Origin: Pictodentalium vernedei
Lineage: Eukaryota > Mollusca > Scaphopoda > Dentaliida > Dentaliidae
Assembly: GCA_031216915.1 (NCBI GenBank)
Contig: CM062293.1
Location: 154,450,285 to 154,514,284 of the forward strand
Length of the DNA stretch: 64,000 nucleotides
Direction of reading: 5' to 3'
Part shown: positions 1 to 12,440 of the stretch, in pieces
How the letters are laid out: each line of letters begins with the position of its first letter
Position numbering within the stretch: the stretch's first letter is position 1
Notes under the pieces: generated by a model
Databases searched by the model: none
What the model was told of the DNA's origin: nothing
The model's input: the letters and a program-made list of their open reading frames with translations, nothing else
Position numbers and translations under genes: made by a program

Positions 1-3000
1 CCGTCCTCCCCCATTTGGATTATCCCCTTTCTGGATCATACATCACTTGTTATCAATAGAAGGCCAAACAAAGACTATACCTGATTTCGTTGTCAACTAA
101 GTTTGAACTTTAACCCGTATAAATGAAATCATCCCTCGCAGGACCGTAAATCCGGGGGAGGAGGGAGGGGGAGTGGGGGGTTCGTATCCTCTGTAAATAC
201 TTCGTGTGTCCTGTTCGCAGGACAGTGCATGGTTGGTCAGGCTGGTCCCGATTGAGGAGATAAACTGTTCCATGATCACGGGTTTAAAATTTTTGAAATG
301 TACGAATGCTGGTCGTGTGAGTGTTGACTCTTTCCTGACACGATTTAAAAAAAACTGTTATCCTCTTATTGAAAGAAATCCTAATTTTTTGTTTTTTCAC
401 TTATTTACTTCCTTATCATAGTTTATGGCACCTCAAAGGAACAAGCTCGTTTCAGTGAGGGGTCATAACCTACAGTTTCAAAGAAAAAATTGAAAAATTG
501 ATTTGAAAGATAATTTTTGTGTATTACACTTTCGTATTTCCACTTCACTAACTAAACAGTTTCGCTGAGGTAGATGGTTAGTATGTACAGTACATAATAT
601 ATATTCATTTTACTGATATGTAAAGCGTAAAACTTAGTTGAAAGACTAACAAAGGTGAGAGGAGTGGGTAATTGAATTGTTCTAGAACAACGCTGCATCT
701 TCCCGGTAATTTGGGTAGTTACGGGTCATATCCCTCTGTAATATCTAGTTGAAAGCTATGCCCGAGGTTGATTTATTAGAAGTAACTTGAACATACCACT
801 AGTCTTTCCAAAAGTATTTGCGTAGGCCTATTTCAGTTTCCCCATCGCACCCAAACGACTAATTCGGGTAGTATAATCTACATCGCAAACAGTGAGGACT
901 GGTGTCGGTGCGGATAAGTTCTTTGACGAGCTTGAAAGACGATCGAGTGTCACAAATAGAAATTTGTTTTTAATTTTTCTTCCCATGGGAGCCGTGAGAA
1001 GCGGGGCAGTGCTTGTTAACTGTGGTAAACAAGTTCCGCTGCACCGGTAGGCCAAAATAATAGGTCCGGACAGGCAATGCCCGAAATGGAAATTCCTGAT
1101 ATATGCAAGAGCCACCTTCGATCGGTTAAAGCCAACCCAACCCAACACCAATGACGCGATCACAATCAGCTTCAGACGCACGTTAACAAGAGACCTCGGA
1201 TACCAACAACACAAAATAAATGAATAAATCATTAAATGATCATATTTTTAATCATTTCGGCAGAAGTGTGTCTCGCATTGGCCTAATAAATTTAACAATA
1301 TGGGCAACAAGTTTTATTTTCTGACATTAACTACAATTTTATCAATAATTTATTACTTTTTATCTCATACTTGTAATTCTATTTTCTTAGCGATGCGAAT
1401 CTTTTTGGTGTAATTCTTTTTGTAACGACTGCGCATGTCAGGATTGGTCTTCACCTTTTCAGTTGGATTATTCGGATTGTCAATCCAGATAATTAAAAAT
1501 TCACTGGAACGCTTCGATTAATAATCTGACCTTACTGCGCACGCTCAATCAATCGAGATTATTCCAGGTCGTTCACGGAAACGTACCCATGGATAGGTAT
1601 ACGCGTTCGCGAGTCGTGGATATTGACTTTTCCAGATCAAGGGAATTAGGGTTCATCAGTGGCCCAACAGAAATTATTAACAGTTTGAGGTCTGACAAGC
1701 AGTCCTGTCTTGGGTCGCTTTTAAGGCCAGAGGCTATCAATTATTTCCGTTGGGCCGCGAATGAACCACAATGCCCTTAAAAGTCATGTTATTACTATCA
1801 CAACTAATAGGAGAGACCATAACCGATTAATATAACAATAACATGATTTTGCCTGATCAGATTGGGGTTCAAATGGCACATGCACTGATTTTTTATTTTT
1901 TTCATATTTTGAGTGCACAGGAGATCGTCACGAAGATAGACCTTTTCAGTTTGTCACAAACTTGAAAATATAAAGTACATGTACTTTGGGAATTGGAAGA
2001 CCATGCTCCACAGTCATCCCAGAATTCACTTTTTTCACAGACTGTCTCCCCCTTTTATTCTCGCTGTTATCAACCACGAACCACATATTCTTTCAAACCT
2101 TTGGGTATTTCACTTAATATATTTTGATTTGTAGATAATTGTTTAAGTATTTCATCAACACCGAATGGTTTTCCATCAGGATATCAACACCACCAACTGC
2201 GGTTAACTCTTTTTGATCATTTCAAACAGAAGTATCATTATTAACAAATTCCGTCCGTGGCATGTCAGTGACGCGTTCAAACCATTTTATCGCATTCGCA
2301 TGGACCATCACATCATGATCGGGGCATATAACAGTGAGTGTGTTATTTGTGATCAAGACCTATTCAACGCCTATAATGAAATTAACTCCGCTATTTTGAG
2401 TGATTAAGTGAATTTAAGTCGCTCGTGAAAACTTATATTTCGTCGCAGACACTCAAGAGATAATCATGACACCTACTCAAAAAGCAGTAGGTATCCTCTA
2501 TATATTTGTTATATTCATGTAAATAAATGTATATTTGTGTTATAAATGTCTATCCCCGTAAATAAATGTACATTCATGCATATTATTTGTTGGTGTGAGT
2601 ATCCTTGTGAAGAAATGTATATTTTTCTGTGGGTAACAGGACGGTATGTCCAAAGTACGTACCGTCCAGTCACAGGCCTCCTTCAATCTGCCAAACTTTG
2701 TACCGACATTCCGCCCAACTAACGTAATTTTACTATAGGGGACTATCACTGGTTAATAAAGGCTCGGTGATGTAATCATGTTTTTACAACAAATCAAGTC
2801 ACATTCTTGGGTGTTTTCACATGAAATTACTAGTTCTAGTGAATGTTTTTACAACACTTAGAACTTGTATTAAATGCTTTTGTAACTCCAAATCAGATAT
2901 CTCATGGGTGTGTAAAAATTGTTTGAATACAGATGCACTACTATCACCAAGTCTTGTGCCGCATTGTCGAAACACTTCTCAAATGAGGTATCAATAGCCT

Positions 3001-3110
3001 CATCACCGCAAATCAGAACCCTTTGCATTGAGATTTCACCCCAAATTTGTTACCTATGAACTGCGCTTTTACTCATCAAGGAATACATCAGAAATAACTA
3101 TGATCTCTAC
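1..3110. other. Unassigned left flank, no gene recognised
   Basis: I see no recognisable exon, RNA gene or transposase in this stretch. The longest open frame is 134 codons on the minus strand at 828-1232; its predicted protein matches no family I know and lacks flanking splice signals I would trust. Around 430-480 lies a diverged copy of a short inverted motif (GGAACAAGCTC followed by GAGGGGTCATAA) that recurs as a clean hairpin at 9805-9899 and several times near 24 kb, so part of this flank is repeat-derived. The stretch at 2500-2630 repeats an AAATAAATGTA-type phrase. Confidence 0.5.
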
Positions 3111-3912
3111 AGACCAACGTTTGTGCATGTCGTGATGCCAAATCAGCCATTGGCGTTGTTATTCGTGGTAATCTACTGAGGAAACTGCACTCTTGTGATG
3201 TTGATGGATATAACTGGCAGATGCTATACAAATTCTATGATTCACCCACAAATGCAGTCAAATTGCGTGGTCAGCTCTCGCAAGAATACATTAATGATCA
3301 AGGAGTCCGACAAAGAGGTGTCTTAAGTGCAGACCTTTATAAAGTATATGTGAACGGTTTACTTGAAATCTCAGATACTCCAACCACCATTGGCTCCATT
3401 AACATAACCTCTCCTACATGCACTTGACGATGTAATACTCATGAGCTCTGATCCATATGCCCTTCAGTATCTCATAAATATCTGCATTGACAAAAGCAAA
3501 AAGGAAGGCTACTTACTTCAAAAACAGAAAAGTGTTATATTAAAAGTCGGTACCAGCAAACAGGATTTCAACTGAGAAATGGATGGATCGTCGATATGCC
3601 TGGTGTTCATAAAACGACACCCGTGGGTATAATGCGAGCCAACACTAAACACTAACTGACAGCAGTTGAGACAAACATCAAGAAGGTATCGAAGGCCCTA
3701 GCCTGGTTTGATGGGTGCTGGGATACACGGTCAGCGTGGACTTAATCCAGTTACGCCCTTCTCGTTACCTCAAACATGCGTACTCCTTCTATGTACTTAT
3801 GGTCTAGAAGTAATCCTTCCATGTGGCAAGGCGCTGGATGTATTGGGAAAACATCAACGCCAGAATGCAAGACAACTTCTCTCTCTACCAGTAAGTGTCG
3901 CTAACTAATATA

Positions 3913-5468
3913 TACTACTCAAAGTTTGCTAAGCACCAAGTATATCCAACTACCTGTTTTACGTTTTATTTGAAATATTGTTTTGAAAAGTGTATATATT
4001 TTTTATTTAATTATACCTTTAATGATTTAAGTACAGAAATTAAGATTTTGTTTATGTTTGACATTATTTTTTAGCTTTTGAATATGATAACCATGGAAAA
4101 TGGATATTATTGGTAAAAGAGGACATTTTTCAATGTGCCAAAAGTTGACGGAACGAAATGGTATGGGTTCAATATCAGTTATGAGACCCATTACTGTTAA
4201 TTGCAGCTTAACAGAGCATTCTCACGCACCCAGTCAGGTTTCTGGTGGTCCTTTGTGGGACGTTGTTCCATTCTTGGACCAGCATGGCACCAAGCTCCTG
4301 GACACTTCTTGGCCTGACTGCACGGGCTGAAATTGCAAACTGCAACTCATTCCAGACATGTTCGATTGGATTGAGGTTAGGGGATTTTGCTGCCCAGTCC
4401 ATACGCTAAATCTCCTCCCTCTATCGGTACTCCCCGACAGCAGAGGCAACATGAGGACGGGCATTATCGTCCATCAGAATGAATCTATCACCCATTGCAA
4501 CTGCATACATTCTGACGTGGCATCCAGGATCTCATCAATATACCGCTGTGCAGTCAATGTACCACGGTCAAGGACACAGAGCTCTGTACATGATGCCGCC
4601 CAGACCATTATTCACCCTCCACCATAGCGGCAATGTTGGGTGCATGGAATCGCTCTCCTGGTCTTCTCCATACCCTACAACACCTATCTGTGTGGTCTAG
4701 GCAGTACTTTGACTCATCTGTAAAAAGGACAGGTCGGCAATCTTCTCTGGTCCATCCAACGTGGTCCATGGTCCATTCATATCGTGCCTGGCTGTGGTTC
4801 CGGGACAGCGGAATGCGAATACATTGTCTTCTCGATCGGAGACCACATTCGTGCAACCTTGCCCGGATAGTCTGCGTCGAAACATTTACCCCGGATGCAT
4901 TCTGAAGGTCACCGCGAAGCTGGGTTGCTGTGGCAAAGCGGTTCCTATGGGCCTGAATGATCAAAAACCGGTCTTCAGCTGCAGATGTTGCCCTGTCTCT
5001 GTCACCACCTTGCCGTCTTACTGGTGTGCCATACTGCTGAAGTCTTGCCCAGGCTCTGGTGATTACCGTATGGTGCACACCAGGGGCTTCACCAACCTGA
5101 CGATGGGTAGCCCCTTGCTCCATCATCCCTACAGCCCGCCACATTTCTGCTTCAGACAAATGCCTTCTTACATTTGCATTTGCCATACTCAATGATTAAA
5201 TCACAAGGGTTTGTATTGAAATGAAGATTGAATACCCTACACATGTCATGTACATGTAGACAATACACGAAAACATCACGAAAATCAAAGGGTATATGCT
5301 TTCCATGACTGTCACGAAAAGTCTGCCTGTCAAGAGAGCTAATTTAAACACTGAGGACCATCTCAATACATTCCTCAATCAATTCCACCAAAAATATCGC
5401 AAATATGTCACAAGAAAATTTCACAATGATGTGTCAAATATTTGGTGCTTAGCAAACTTTGAGTAGTA
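3913..5468 (-). mobile_element. Tc1/mariner DNA transposon with TA target duplication
   Basis: Matching terminal inverted repeats of about 25 bp bound the element: TACTACTCAAAGTTTGC opens it on the left, and the reverse complement closes it on the right next to TA dinucleotides at 3911-3912 and 5469-5470. The 1,556-bp length is normal for Tc1-like elements. It carries a minus-strand transposase and sits inside an older LINE fragment whose reading resumes on the far side. The preserved termini and largely readable transposase suggest a fairly recent arrival. Confidence 0.92.
4208..5192 (-). pseudogene. Tc1-like DD34E transposase, disabled
   Basis: The first 194 codons (5192 down to 4608) are open. 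They give a paired helix-turn-helix N-terminus starting MSMANANVRRHLSEAEMWRA, a basic linker, and the first catalytic aspartate in the block LFTDESKYCLDHTDR. The remainder is spread over other frames: MGDRFILMDDNARPHVA carries the second aspartate near 4450-4500, and AAKSPNLNPIEHVWNELQ carries the catalytic glutamate near 4340-4400. At least one frameshift near 4610 and stops around 4410-4430 break the gene. The start was chosen because the Met precedes the conserved HTH and lies inside the terminal repeats. The product would be a cut-and-paste transposase acting on the flanking inverted repeats; it should not be functional here. Confidence 0.9.
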
Positions 5469-5922
5469 TATAATAATATATATTCTATCAGGGCTTTTTC
5501 CAATGGAGGCAGTTATCCATAAGAAATCAATGACGTTTTTCGTAAATATCTGTCATCTTACTGATGAAGTCATTCAAAAACCACTAGCAAAACGACAACT
5601 GTCATTTAAACCAGACTCCAGCCACAGCTGTTCATTGCAGTTAAGAAGATCTTCCAAGCATTTGAACTTCCCGATCCAGATCTGCTACTGAAACAACCGC
5701 AATGTAAAGACCATCTGAAAAAGATGATAAATGAATCTGCCAATAACGAGTGGAAGAGAAGACTCGTCAATGATGCAATCTTTGAACCTTTCGTTGAACC
5801 ATCTTTCAAAGCAATTTACACCAGGGAAATATCACCACGCCATTCGACCACATCATATGAGTAATGGAGACAACATAAGAATACTACTGAGGAACAGATT
5901 GCTCTAAGTGGAACTTATATAC

Positions 5923-6605
5923 CAGGGGCAGTGGAACGATTTTCAAAGTGAGGGGGCTGGGTCGTGCAATGGATGGTCATCGGTATGACGGGCCGACGAT
6001 GGTTCGGCCCGTGGTACGAAAATTTTAAATTCAAGGGTCCCAAAAACACCATTTCCATGCATCTGAGCGGATAGGTTGAGATTTTTCAGGAGATGTATTT
6101 GAAAGATATCACACTTTGAGAGCCGTTAAAAAAGACGTCGATAAAGCAGACAGGTGCGGTCTATTTATCAGCTTTGGTCGTAACGACCAAAGCTGATATT
6201 TATCAGTTTTGGTCGTAACAACCAAAGCTGATAAATAGACCTCACCTGTATGCTTACCAGACGTTAACAGCAATTATACTGTCTGTGGATTATCTTGTCT
6301 GGGTGGCTTTGGTACTTGTATGTCTGTAAGATTACGATCTATTAAAGTTAACCGATTTTTTAAGAGACTGTATACATTTTATCGTTTGTTGCCACTTACT
6401 GCAAAAAATGATCCGAAATCTATCGAAACTGAACAAGTACGAGAGAAACATAGCTGGCGAAAATATGGGGGAGGCTCTCGATCCGCCCCTTGTTTCGCCC
6501 GTAATTGGTTGTGTTGCATACAAAAAAAACATGACCTGGCAAAAAAGTGATGGGGCTGAAGGCCCCCAGCCCCCCCCCCCCCTCCCTCCGGTTCCGCGAC
6601 CCCTG
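5923..6605. mobile_element. MITE with CAGGGGC-type termini
   Basis: The left end reads CAGGGGCAGTGGAAC and the right end, read on the other strand, CAGGGGTCGCGGAAC, giving an imperfect terminal inverted repeat of about 15 bp. The pentamer TATAC flanks both sides (5918-5922 and 6606-6610). Such termini are typical of hAT-like MITEs, but a full 8-bp duplication is not visible, so the superfamily is open. No transposase is seen. A nested hairpin lies in the middle and a run of C precedes the right end. Confidence 0.65.
6152..6247. repeat. Two-level nested palindrome
   Basis: The 96-bp segment is an inverted repeat as a whole, with outer arms around GGTCTATTTATCAG and CTGATAAATAGACC. Each half is also a hairpin of its own (ATCAGCTTTGGTCG then CGACCAAAGCTGAT; ATCAGTTTTGGTCG then CAACCAAAGCTGAT). 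It could therefore fold as one long stem or as a cruciform of two short stems. It sits inside the 5923-6605 MITE. Confidence 0.85.
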
Positions 6606-6610
6606 TATAC

Positions 6611-7926
6611 TGAAGACGAACAGAGTAAAGTTTAATAAAAAAAGAAATCGATCCAACCTGAAATATTATTCCACTTCATCTCACCCCCAGAGGAATCAAG
6701 TGATAGAAGAAACCAATTTAGATGTCCCTGACATAACGAATTATAGTCTCCTACAGCTAATTATTGATCCGGGCATGTTGATCTCTTATGAACAGCTGCT
6801 AGAAACCTACATTTCCACTCTAGTCTTTTATGTTCTGCCCTACGTCTGCGAAGGTACCCCATGCTACTAGCCAAGTCAAAAGGATGACACCCACAGCGGC
6901 TGTCTTAGATGTTTTTTTTTCAGAAATGTTTTCGAATAAGAAATCATCTAAACTGTAAATAGTGGTGACGGACTTTTAGCTGTAAATACTCAACCGGCAA
7001 CGGCGTGTATTGTAAAAGGTAGAACTTCGGCAGAGGTAATGTAGGTAAGGTAAGACGTACAGTCAACTATTGACTTCATTGCGAGTTGCCCACACACTGA
7101 CAGTCGATTCGCACTCTAGAGAAACTGATTACGAATTGACCAGAAAATGTTTGAGAACGAATCGACTAGTCGATGTATTGATCAGTACCTCAAGTTTCAG
7201 TCTCACTCTGTACTTGCTCGATGATAGAATTGCGAAACACTTTGGGGTTCCTTTTGTTGAGTTTGACAAGTTTTGTTTTTCTATGCTTTTGGCATGGTAT
7301 TGTTAAGTAATTTTAGCGTGTAGTACAAAAAATAGATTCATTAATTTCAACACACCTCTGGACTCCTTTCTACGATATGCCTGTGGCTATGTAGCACACC
7401 TCCTTCGCCGAATGAGGCCATGAAGAAATTCCTCAATAAATGATGAGTTGTAACCTCAAGCCCCTCGTGTCACTGGCAAACGGATTTTGATGGGCCACGT
7501 ACCCATCCCCTTCGCTACCCCTGCCTTAGAACCGACTGGAGGTTGACACTCCAATTCTATCGCATGACGCCACCAGGCCAATGTAAAAATGCTTTATTGA
7601 GTTATATTCTCATCAGGGTACTAAACGCTTACGTTCCGGTTTACACGTTTTGGCTTTCCCTTTTTGGATATGATTATACTCGTATTTAATTTATCAGATG
7701 TTACCATGAGGTTTTAGTAGTATAGCTCAAACACCTTTTTTCCTGATTTGAGGGATCTCATGTGACGTCGGGTCACGAGACTTGATAGGTATCATCTTGG
7801 TTTTTCTTTTATTTTTATTCTTGCGTTTTTTCTTCTTCGTTTTATGTACAGTACTGTCGAAACCACACACATTTCATTTTTGTATATCTTTTCTCTGATA
7901 ATTGGAAATAAATATTGTTTAAACAA
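6611..7926. other. Unassigned intergenic stretch
   Basis: I see no recognisable gene. A 107-codon open frame starts inside the MITE at 6547 and runs to 6870 but matches nothing I know. The region shows no clear terminal repeats. Confidence 0.45.
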
Positions 7927-8248
7927 AGGGTAACTTGACCGTAACTTCGTTGTGTCCTTGGGAAAGGCACTTAATCCCGATTGCCCATGTGTGGGCACAG
8001 TCACTGTGTACTAAATCGCACTGCACGTCAGTGGTGCACTTGTGTTCAACCAATGCTAACCCTGCTTGTATGGAGTTAGTACGTTGGGGAATCTGACAGT
8101 TACTCACCGCTGCTAGTTGTTTTTTTTTCCGGGTACCGGCTCCGGCTTCCTCCACCCATAAAACTGTCCGACGCGAGGTAACTCTAGCTGTCAAAGGTGT
8201 CGTTAAGGCCTAATCAATAAATAAGTAAATATAAATAAATAAATATAT
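7927..8248 (+). mobile_element. SINE copy, 5' truncated
   Basis: The body contains TGTCCTTGGGAAAGGCAC, a phrase common in metazoan SINEs, followed by ACTGCACGTCAGTGG. The copy ends in a run of (AAAT)n near 8215-8248. The same body occurs in reverse orientation at 27827-28187, where the tRNA-like head is intact. The head is missing here, as expected from incomplete reverse transcription. Confidence 0.8.
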
Positions 8249-8467
8249 AGTTTCTTGAAAGTTTTCCCGCGAAACGGTTTGCGTTGCCAATGACGTTCTG
8301 ACGTCATGCGTTTTTATTTTCAGGCTGTCTGTGTTTGCAGAATGGGCGACGAATATAATACAAAAATGCCCTTAAATGCTCTATGTGTGGCATGCCATTG
8401 ATCGCTCCAATTCAGGGACCTACCGTTATTTTAGTTCGAATAATCATTTTTTTCCGATTGAGAGGCC

Positions 8468-8557
8468 CTCGGTGGGTGGGGGGAGGCAAATTTCTTCAGG
8501 AACCTATGATGGGTGGGTGGGTGTGGGTGGGTGGGTGGGTGGGTGGGTGGGTGGGTG
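8468..8557 (+). repeat. (TGGG)n minisatellite
   Basis: GGTGGGTGGGG at the start and about ten TGGG units at 8510-8557 give a strongly G-rich strand with regularly spaced GGG runs, a classic G-quadruplex-capable sequence. Confidence 0.9.
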
Positions 8558-8559
8558 TT

Positions 8560-9590
8560 TGGTCGGAATGGCTAGAAATCATTTTTTCCATGATCTAAAA
8601 ATTATTTCCTTTCGTTCTTTTAAAGATTTTATAGGCTTTTGGGAACAGGTACATCCATTGTTATATATTGTTTTTGATATTTTTTTTTATAGATTTGCAG
8701 CAATCATTCAATGAGTAATTAGTCACTTTCTTAACCATTTTGAGCTTTTGCTTTTAACTTTTTTACTCAACACTGTCAACAGAGCCGACATCTGATATAT
8801 ATCAACAATAGAACCGCAGGATGAAAATAGAAGAAACTCTTTATCAAGACATATCGAGCGTATATATTGTATGTATCAGCGCACTTTCAAGCTGATTATT
8901 ATCACCGACACTCCCGATTTGAGACATGCCAAGGCACTGACATAAGCTAAACATAGGTCACTGGATAGATACTCAAAAGTATTGAAAGTCTTTGGGAATA
9001 AATTGTTTCCTGTCTCTCCACTCGTTTTCGCCATCCATTTTTTAAATAAAATACTAAAATTGTAAAAAAAATCACTCTATAAATTGCATGTACAAGCTAA
9101 AGAAAACTTTAAAGAATGAAAAGGTATACTCAATCAAATTAAACTAAATGAAGCAGCAGTCATTCAACCCTTAAATAACCTAGAATAGAAGTATTAATGC
9201 ATTTTTTTAAAACACATGTTCTAATTGTTTTAGTAGCATTTTAACAAAATATTTAGTGGTACACCCTACGCAACCTTATTAATACACTGGTCTATTTTGG
9301 TATCTCATAGTCCATGTTTGTTTAACATGGATACAAGCTGACAACTCTGTGGTCAATTCTGGAAGTCAGGATTTGTGAAAATAAAATCATTTTTCAACAT
9401 CTGATTAACTGTCATCATTTGATTAACCTTGCCCCATGATCCAAATTTTAAATCCTCAATACTGTGAGGATATGAGTATATAGACCACAAACTTCCAGAA
9501 AACTCCCCACATTTTGCCGACGTTTTTCAGTACAACATGCTCATCAACTTCCTGTGAAGACTGTGGACATATAATACTGGAGAAAATGAT
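8560..9590. other. Unassigned AT-rich stretch
   Basis: No gene, RNA or element ends are recognised here. Confidence 0.4.
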
Positions 9591-9598
9591 ACAGATAT

Positions 9599-10240
9599 TA
9601 GAGCTGAAACGGTTAAGGGATTTTCTTGATCGATTAATCACGTGGATTAACCTTGGTTAGCCGATTAATCACTTGTCCAAATAGATATCTGAATAATTGC
9701 CATACCGATGATGATTTACAGCATGAACTCTTTACCCAACGTAACAAACAAAACCGACTAGGCCTATATACAAAATCTCCATTCAAATTTATTATGTTTT
9801 AATTTTTTGTCTCAAAAACATAGCTTACGACCTCTCATTGGAACAAGCTCATTGAGCTCGTTCCAATGCGGGGTCATAAGCTATGTTTTTGAGACAAAAA
9901 TTTAAAATTTTTAGTAATTCATGAATTTATTATCCAAGTATCGGTTTCCACTCGCAATGGGTAAAGGGTTAATAATGACCATTTCCGGCTACTGATACAG
10001 TATAATGATCGTGCAAGTAAACAAGTTTGTCAGCAAGTAACATGCATGCTTCACTCTGTCTCGTATAATTGGTGTGAGTCAGTCTGACAATGTTTGCCTG
10101 TTTTGGAGCAAGTTTGTTCCTTTGTTAACCCATATAATACAGTAGTTCAAAAGTAACGGTTAATCGATCAATTCCTTTTTGGATCGATTAAGATGTTGAT
10201 CATTGATTAATCGATTAATCGGCTAACCGTTTCAGCTCTA
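9599..10240. mobile_element. Non-autonomous hAT element, 642 bp
   Basis: The termini TAGAGCTGAAACGGTTAA and its reverse complement (GGCTAACCGTTTCAGCTCTA) bound the element. The flanks ACAGATAT (9591-9598) and ACAGGCAT (10241-10248) match at six of eight positions, as for an aged 8-bp hAT duplication. Subterminal ATTAATC repeats lie near both ends. The same termini bound the intron element at 39436-40701. No transposase is present. Confidence 0.85.
9805..9899. repeat. 95-bp hairpin inside the hAT element
   Basis: The arms TTTTGTCTCAAAAACATAGC and GCTATGTTTTTGAGACAAAA enclose a second inverted pair (CATTGGAACAAGCTCA then TTGAGCTCGTTCCAATG) with almost no loop. Related hairpin monomers occur around 24045-24110, 24385-24460 and 24910-24950, and a decayed one near 440. 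Confidence 0.85.
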
Positions 10241-10249
10241 ACAGGCATA

Positions 10250-12440
10250 GAGACACTACTGTCAACATTTTTAAACTGTAGTGAATACTGAGTAGGACTG
10301 TGAATATCCATCAAAGGGGGTGGATGTCAGACATTGGTTGGAAAAAACTGTCGAAAATGGAAAAAAGTTTAGGGAAAGGGGTGGGTGGGTGGTCTAACAT
10401 GCCGAAAGTTAAAAATCATCATATGTTCCTGGAGGTTTTTCCCGCCCCTGGTACATTTCCTGGTATTTTAAAAAACAATTTGGCCAGTCCGCGCCTGACC
10501 TTACTCTACAATTGTATACACGCAGTACGTATATCACTTGCAGGATGCAATTCTGAATGATGCTATTGTTTTGCACCGGCGAATGTTTAACACCAGCTAT
10601 ACCGACGAAAGTCCGGGTAATCGGGTACATTTGTGTATATGATATACTATGTTACCATAGTGATGGGTAATCGTAGGCGAATGCGGAACACCTGTTGTTA
10701 AGTTAATGCGTGTGCTTATCGTCCTTTGTGTTTGACGGAGGGGGTTATCTTGGTTTCTGTGATGGAACTTGGTTACTGTGGATGCACGTAATGTTTTTTA
10801 CTGTTTTCCAGAAGTATGTTCGATTGTACAGTACGGGAGTATATATATCAATTGTCGAAATGAACCCGAAATGCCCATGAAAGCTGTTAATATGACCTGC
10901 ATTTCGAAAAATGCTCGTTATCGACCACCTTGACCATCTACTGGTCATTTTAAGCCAGTATATTGATTCCAGGACTTGTTCAGTTGTTACTCTCGACCCT
11001 AGACTTCTATTCAATCTTATCTACTTCAAGTAATTCTTTAACCCTATCACAAGCTTTTCCCTTAACCAATCAGATCATTCCATTCACCTAACACTTTCAC
11101 ATTATCACATCAAGTACCATCATAGACCTATATCTTGTGGGATACATGTGATTTCCCGCTAGTCAAATGTGTGCAAGAGTTATTTGAGAAATTGCTGGAA
11201 AGGGTGATTTCCGGTAGGACTCTTTGACTCATCTGGGGTTTGGCTTCTAGACCATCCCACCACTTTCATGGCTCCTACAAATGAGCTAAAGAGTCGTTCG
11301 AGCATAACTTTGTGGCCTCTGGCTTTATGTAGCCTTTAGCTCCTAGACCATAGCTCTATAGCTCCTATAAAACGCTCCTAGACCACGAGTTTCGCGGCTC
11401 AAAAACAAAAGCACTAACACTGTTATCTGCTATCACTTTCGAGCCTGTGATCGGCTCTCGGTACAAATGGCCCCTATCACTGCACTATTAGTTGCTATCG
11501 CTACCGGTATCGATTCATATTACTATGATATTCATGCTTGCGTTCCACTGGTGCTGCTAACGTCACTAGCCTCTTTTATGTCTGGTTCTATGAACACAAC
11601 TAGCAGCTGCTCCTAATTGTAAATGCTCACACAATTCTCCGACTCCTCAAGAAAATTAGATAACCGGCCACCGATGTGCTGCGGTCGTGGCTGTCGTAAT
11701 CTAACGAGATAAATAGCAAAGACAGCATTTGTTCGAAAGAGTGATTCCGAGTATGACTCATCGACTCATCTGGGTATCTTAGAATACTTATTATATGGTG
11801 ATGTGACATTGGAGGATACTTATCGGAGGATGCTGCTCGTAGACGCCCAAATGGAGGATTGTTATCGGAAGATAGCTATAAATTACGTCAAAGGTGGCTT
11901 TAATTTCCCAGGGTTTGTATGGCAATAATAATTATTTGGCCTTCCGCTGATTTGTCTCGGCCCATTAACGATTAGGCCTACATTAACACCCCCCGCGTCG
12001 GGTTATTCCTCTCCTACTCTCCCTCCTAATTTCCCAGGATTTAGTCTAAAACTGTTTCATAGTTCATCACTGACGCTTTCTTGATTGATCACCAAAACTA
12101 TAGTATTGACCTTTTCCCTCATGCCATTCCTTATCTACTTTCCCCTCATGTTTTCATTCCACTCTTCCGCTATTCCGCCAGTTTCTCAAGGAGTCTTATT
12201 CTACTTGGAAAATATTTGAGGAATTATAAAATGAAATGTTCCAAGGTCACCGTTACTCCTAAGTCGCACATTTTGCATGCTCTTTCCTCGCGTTTCCCGA
12301 ATGACCGAGTATTCATTTCGCTTTATATTAAGAGTATATGGGTTTCTGTACATGCCTCTACCTGTAATACATAATTCACCTCAAGTATTCATATTCCCCC
12401 GTTTCCCCCACAGTTATATTCTTGCTTTTCTCTTCACGAA
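10250..12440. other. Unassigned stretch
   Basis: No gene is recognised. Near 11230-11400 a short phrase of the form GGCTCCTAGACCA recurs irregularly. A G-rich patch lies at 10376-10392. Confidence 0.4.

Larger units (their letters stand above)
3115..5830 (+). mobile_element. Non-LTR retrotransposon (LINE) reverse transcriptase fragment, split by a Tc1 insertion
   Basis: Forward-strand translation gives LINE reverse transcriptase blocks. A DAKSAIGVV palm motif lies near 3140 and the block RGQLSQEYINDQGVRQRGVLS near 3260-3330. Near 3430 a DDV motif follows in a shifted frame. A C-terminal LINE region continues to about 3905 (LPCGKALDVLGKHQRQ) and resumes after the Tc1 element at about 5480 (FPMEAVIHKKS). 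It ends near 5800 with the segment containing FELPDPDLLLKQPQCK. The 5' part, with the endonuclease, is not seen. Frameshifts and stops show that it is dead. The clade is not certain. The clean interruption by Tc1 shows that the LINE is the older element. Confidence 0.8.

Noticed and set aside
828-1232. 134-codon minus-strand open frame as a host gene
   Set aside because: No recognisable domain, no splice or promoter context that I can support, and open frames of this size occur by chance.
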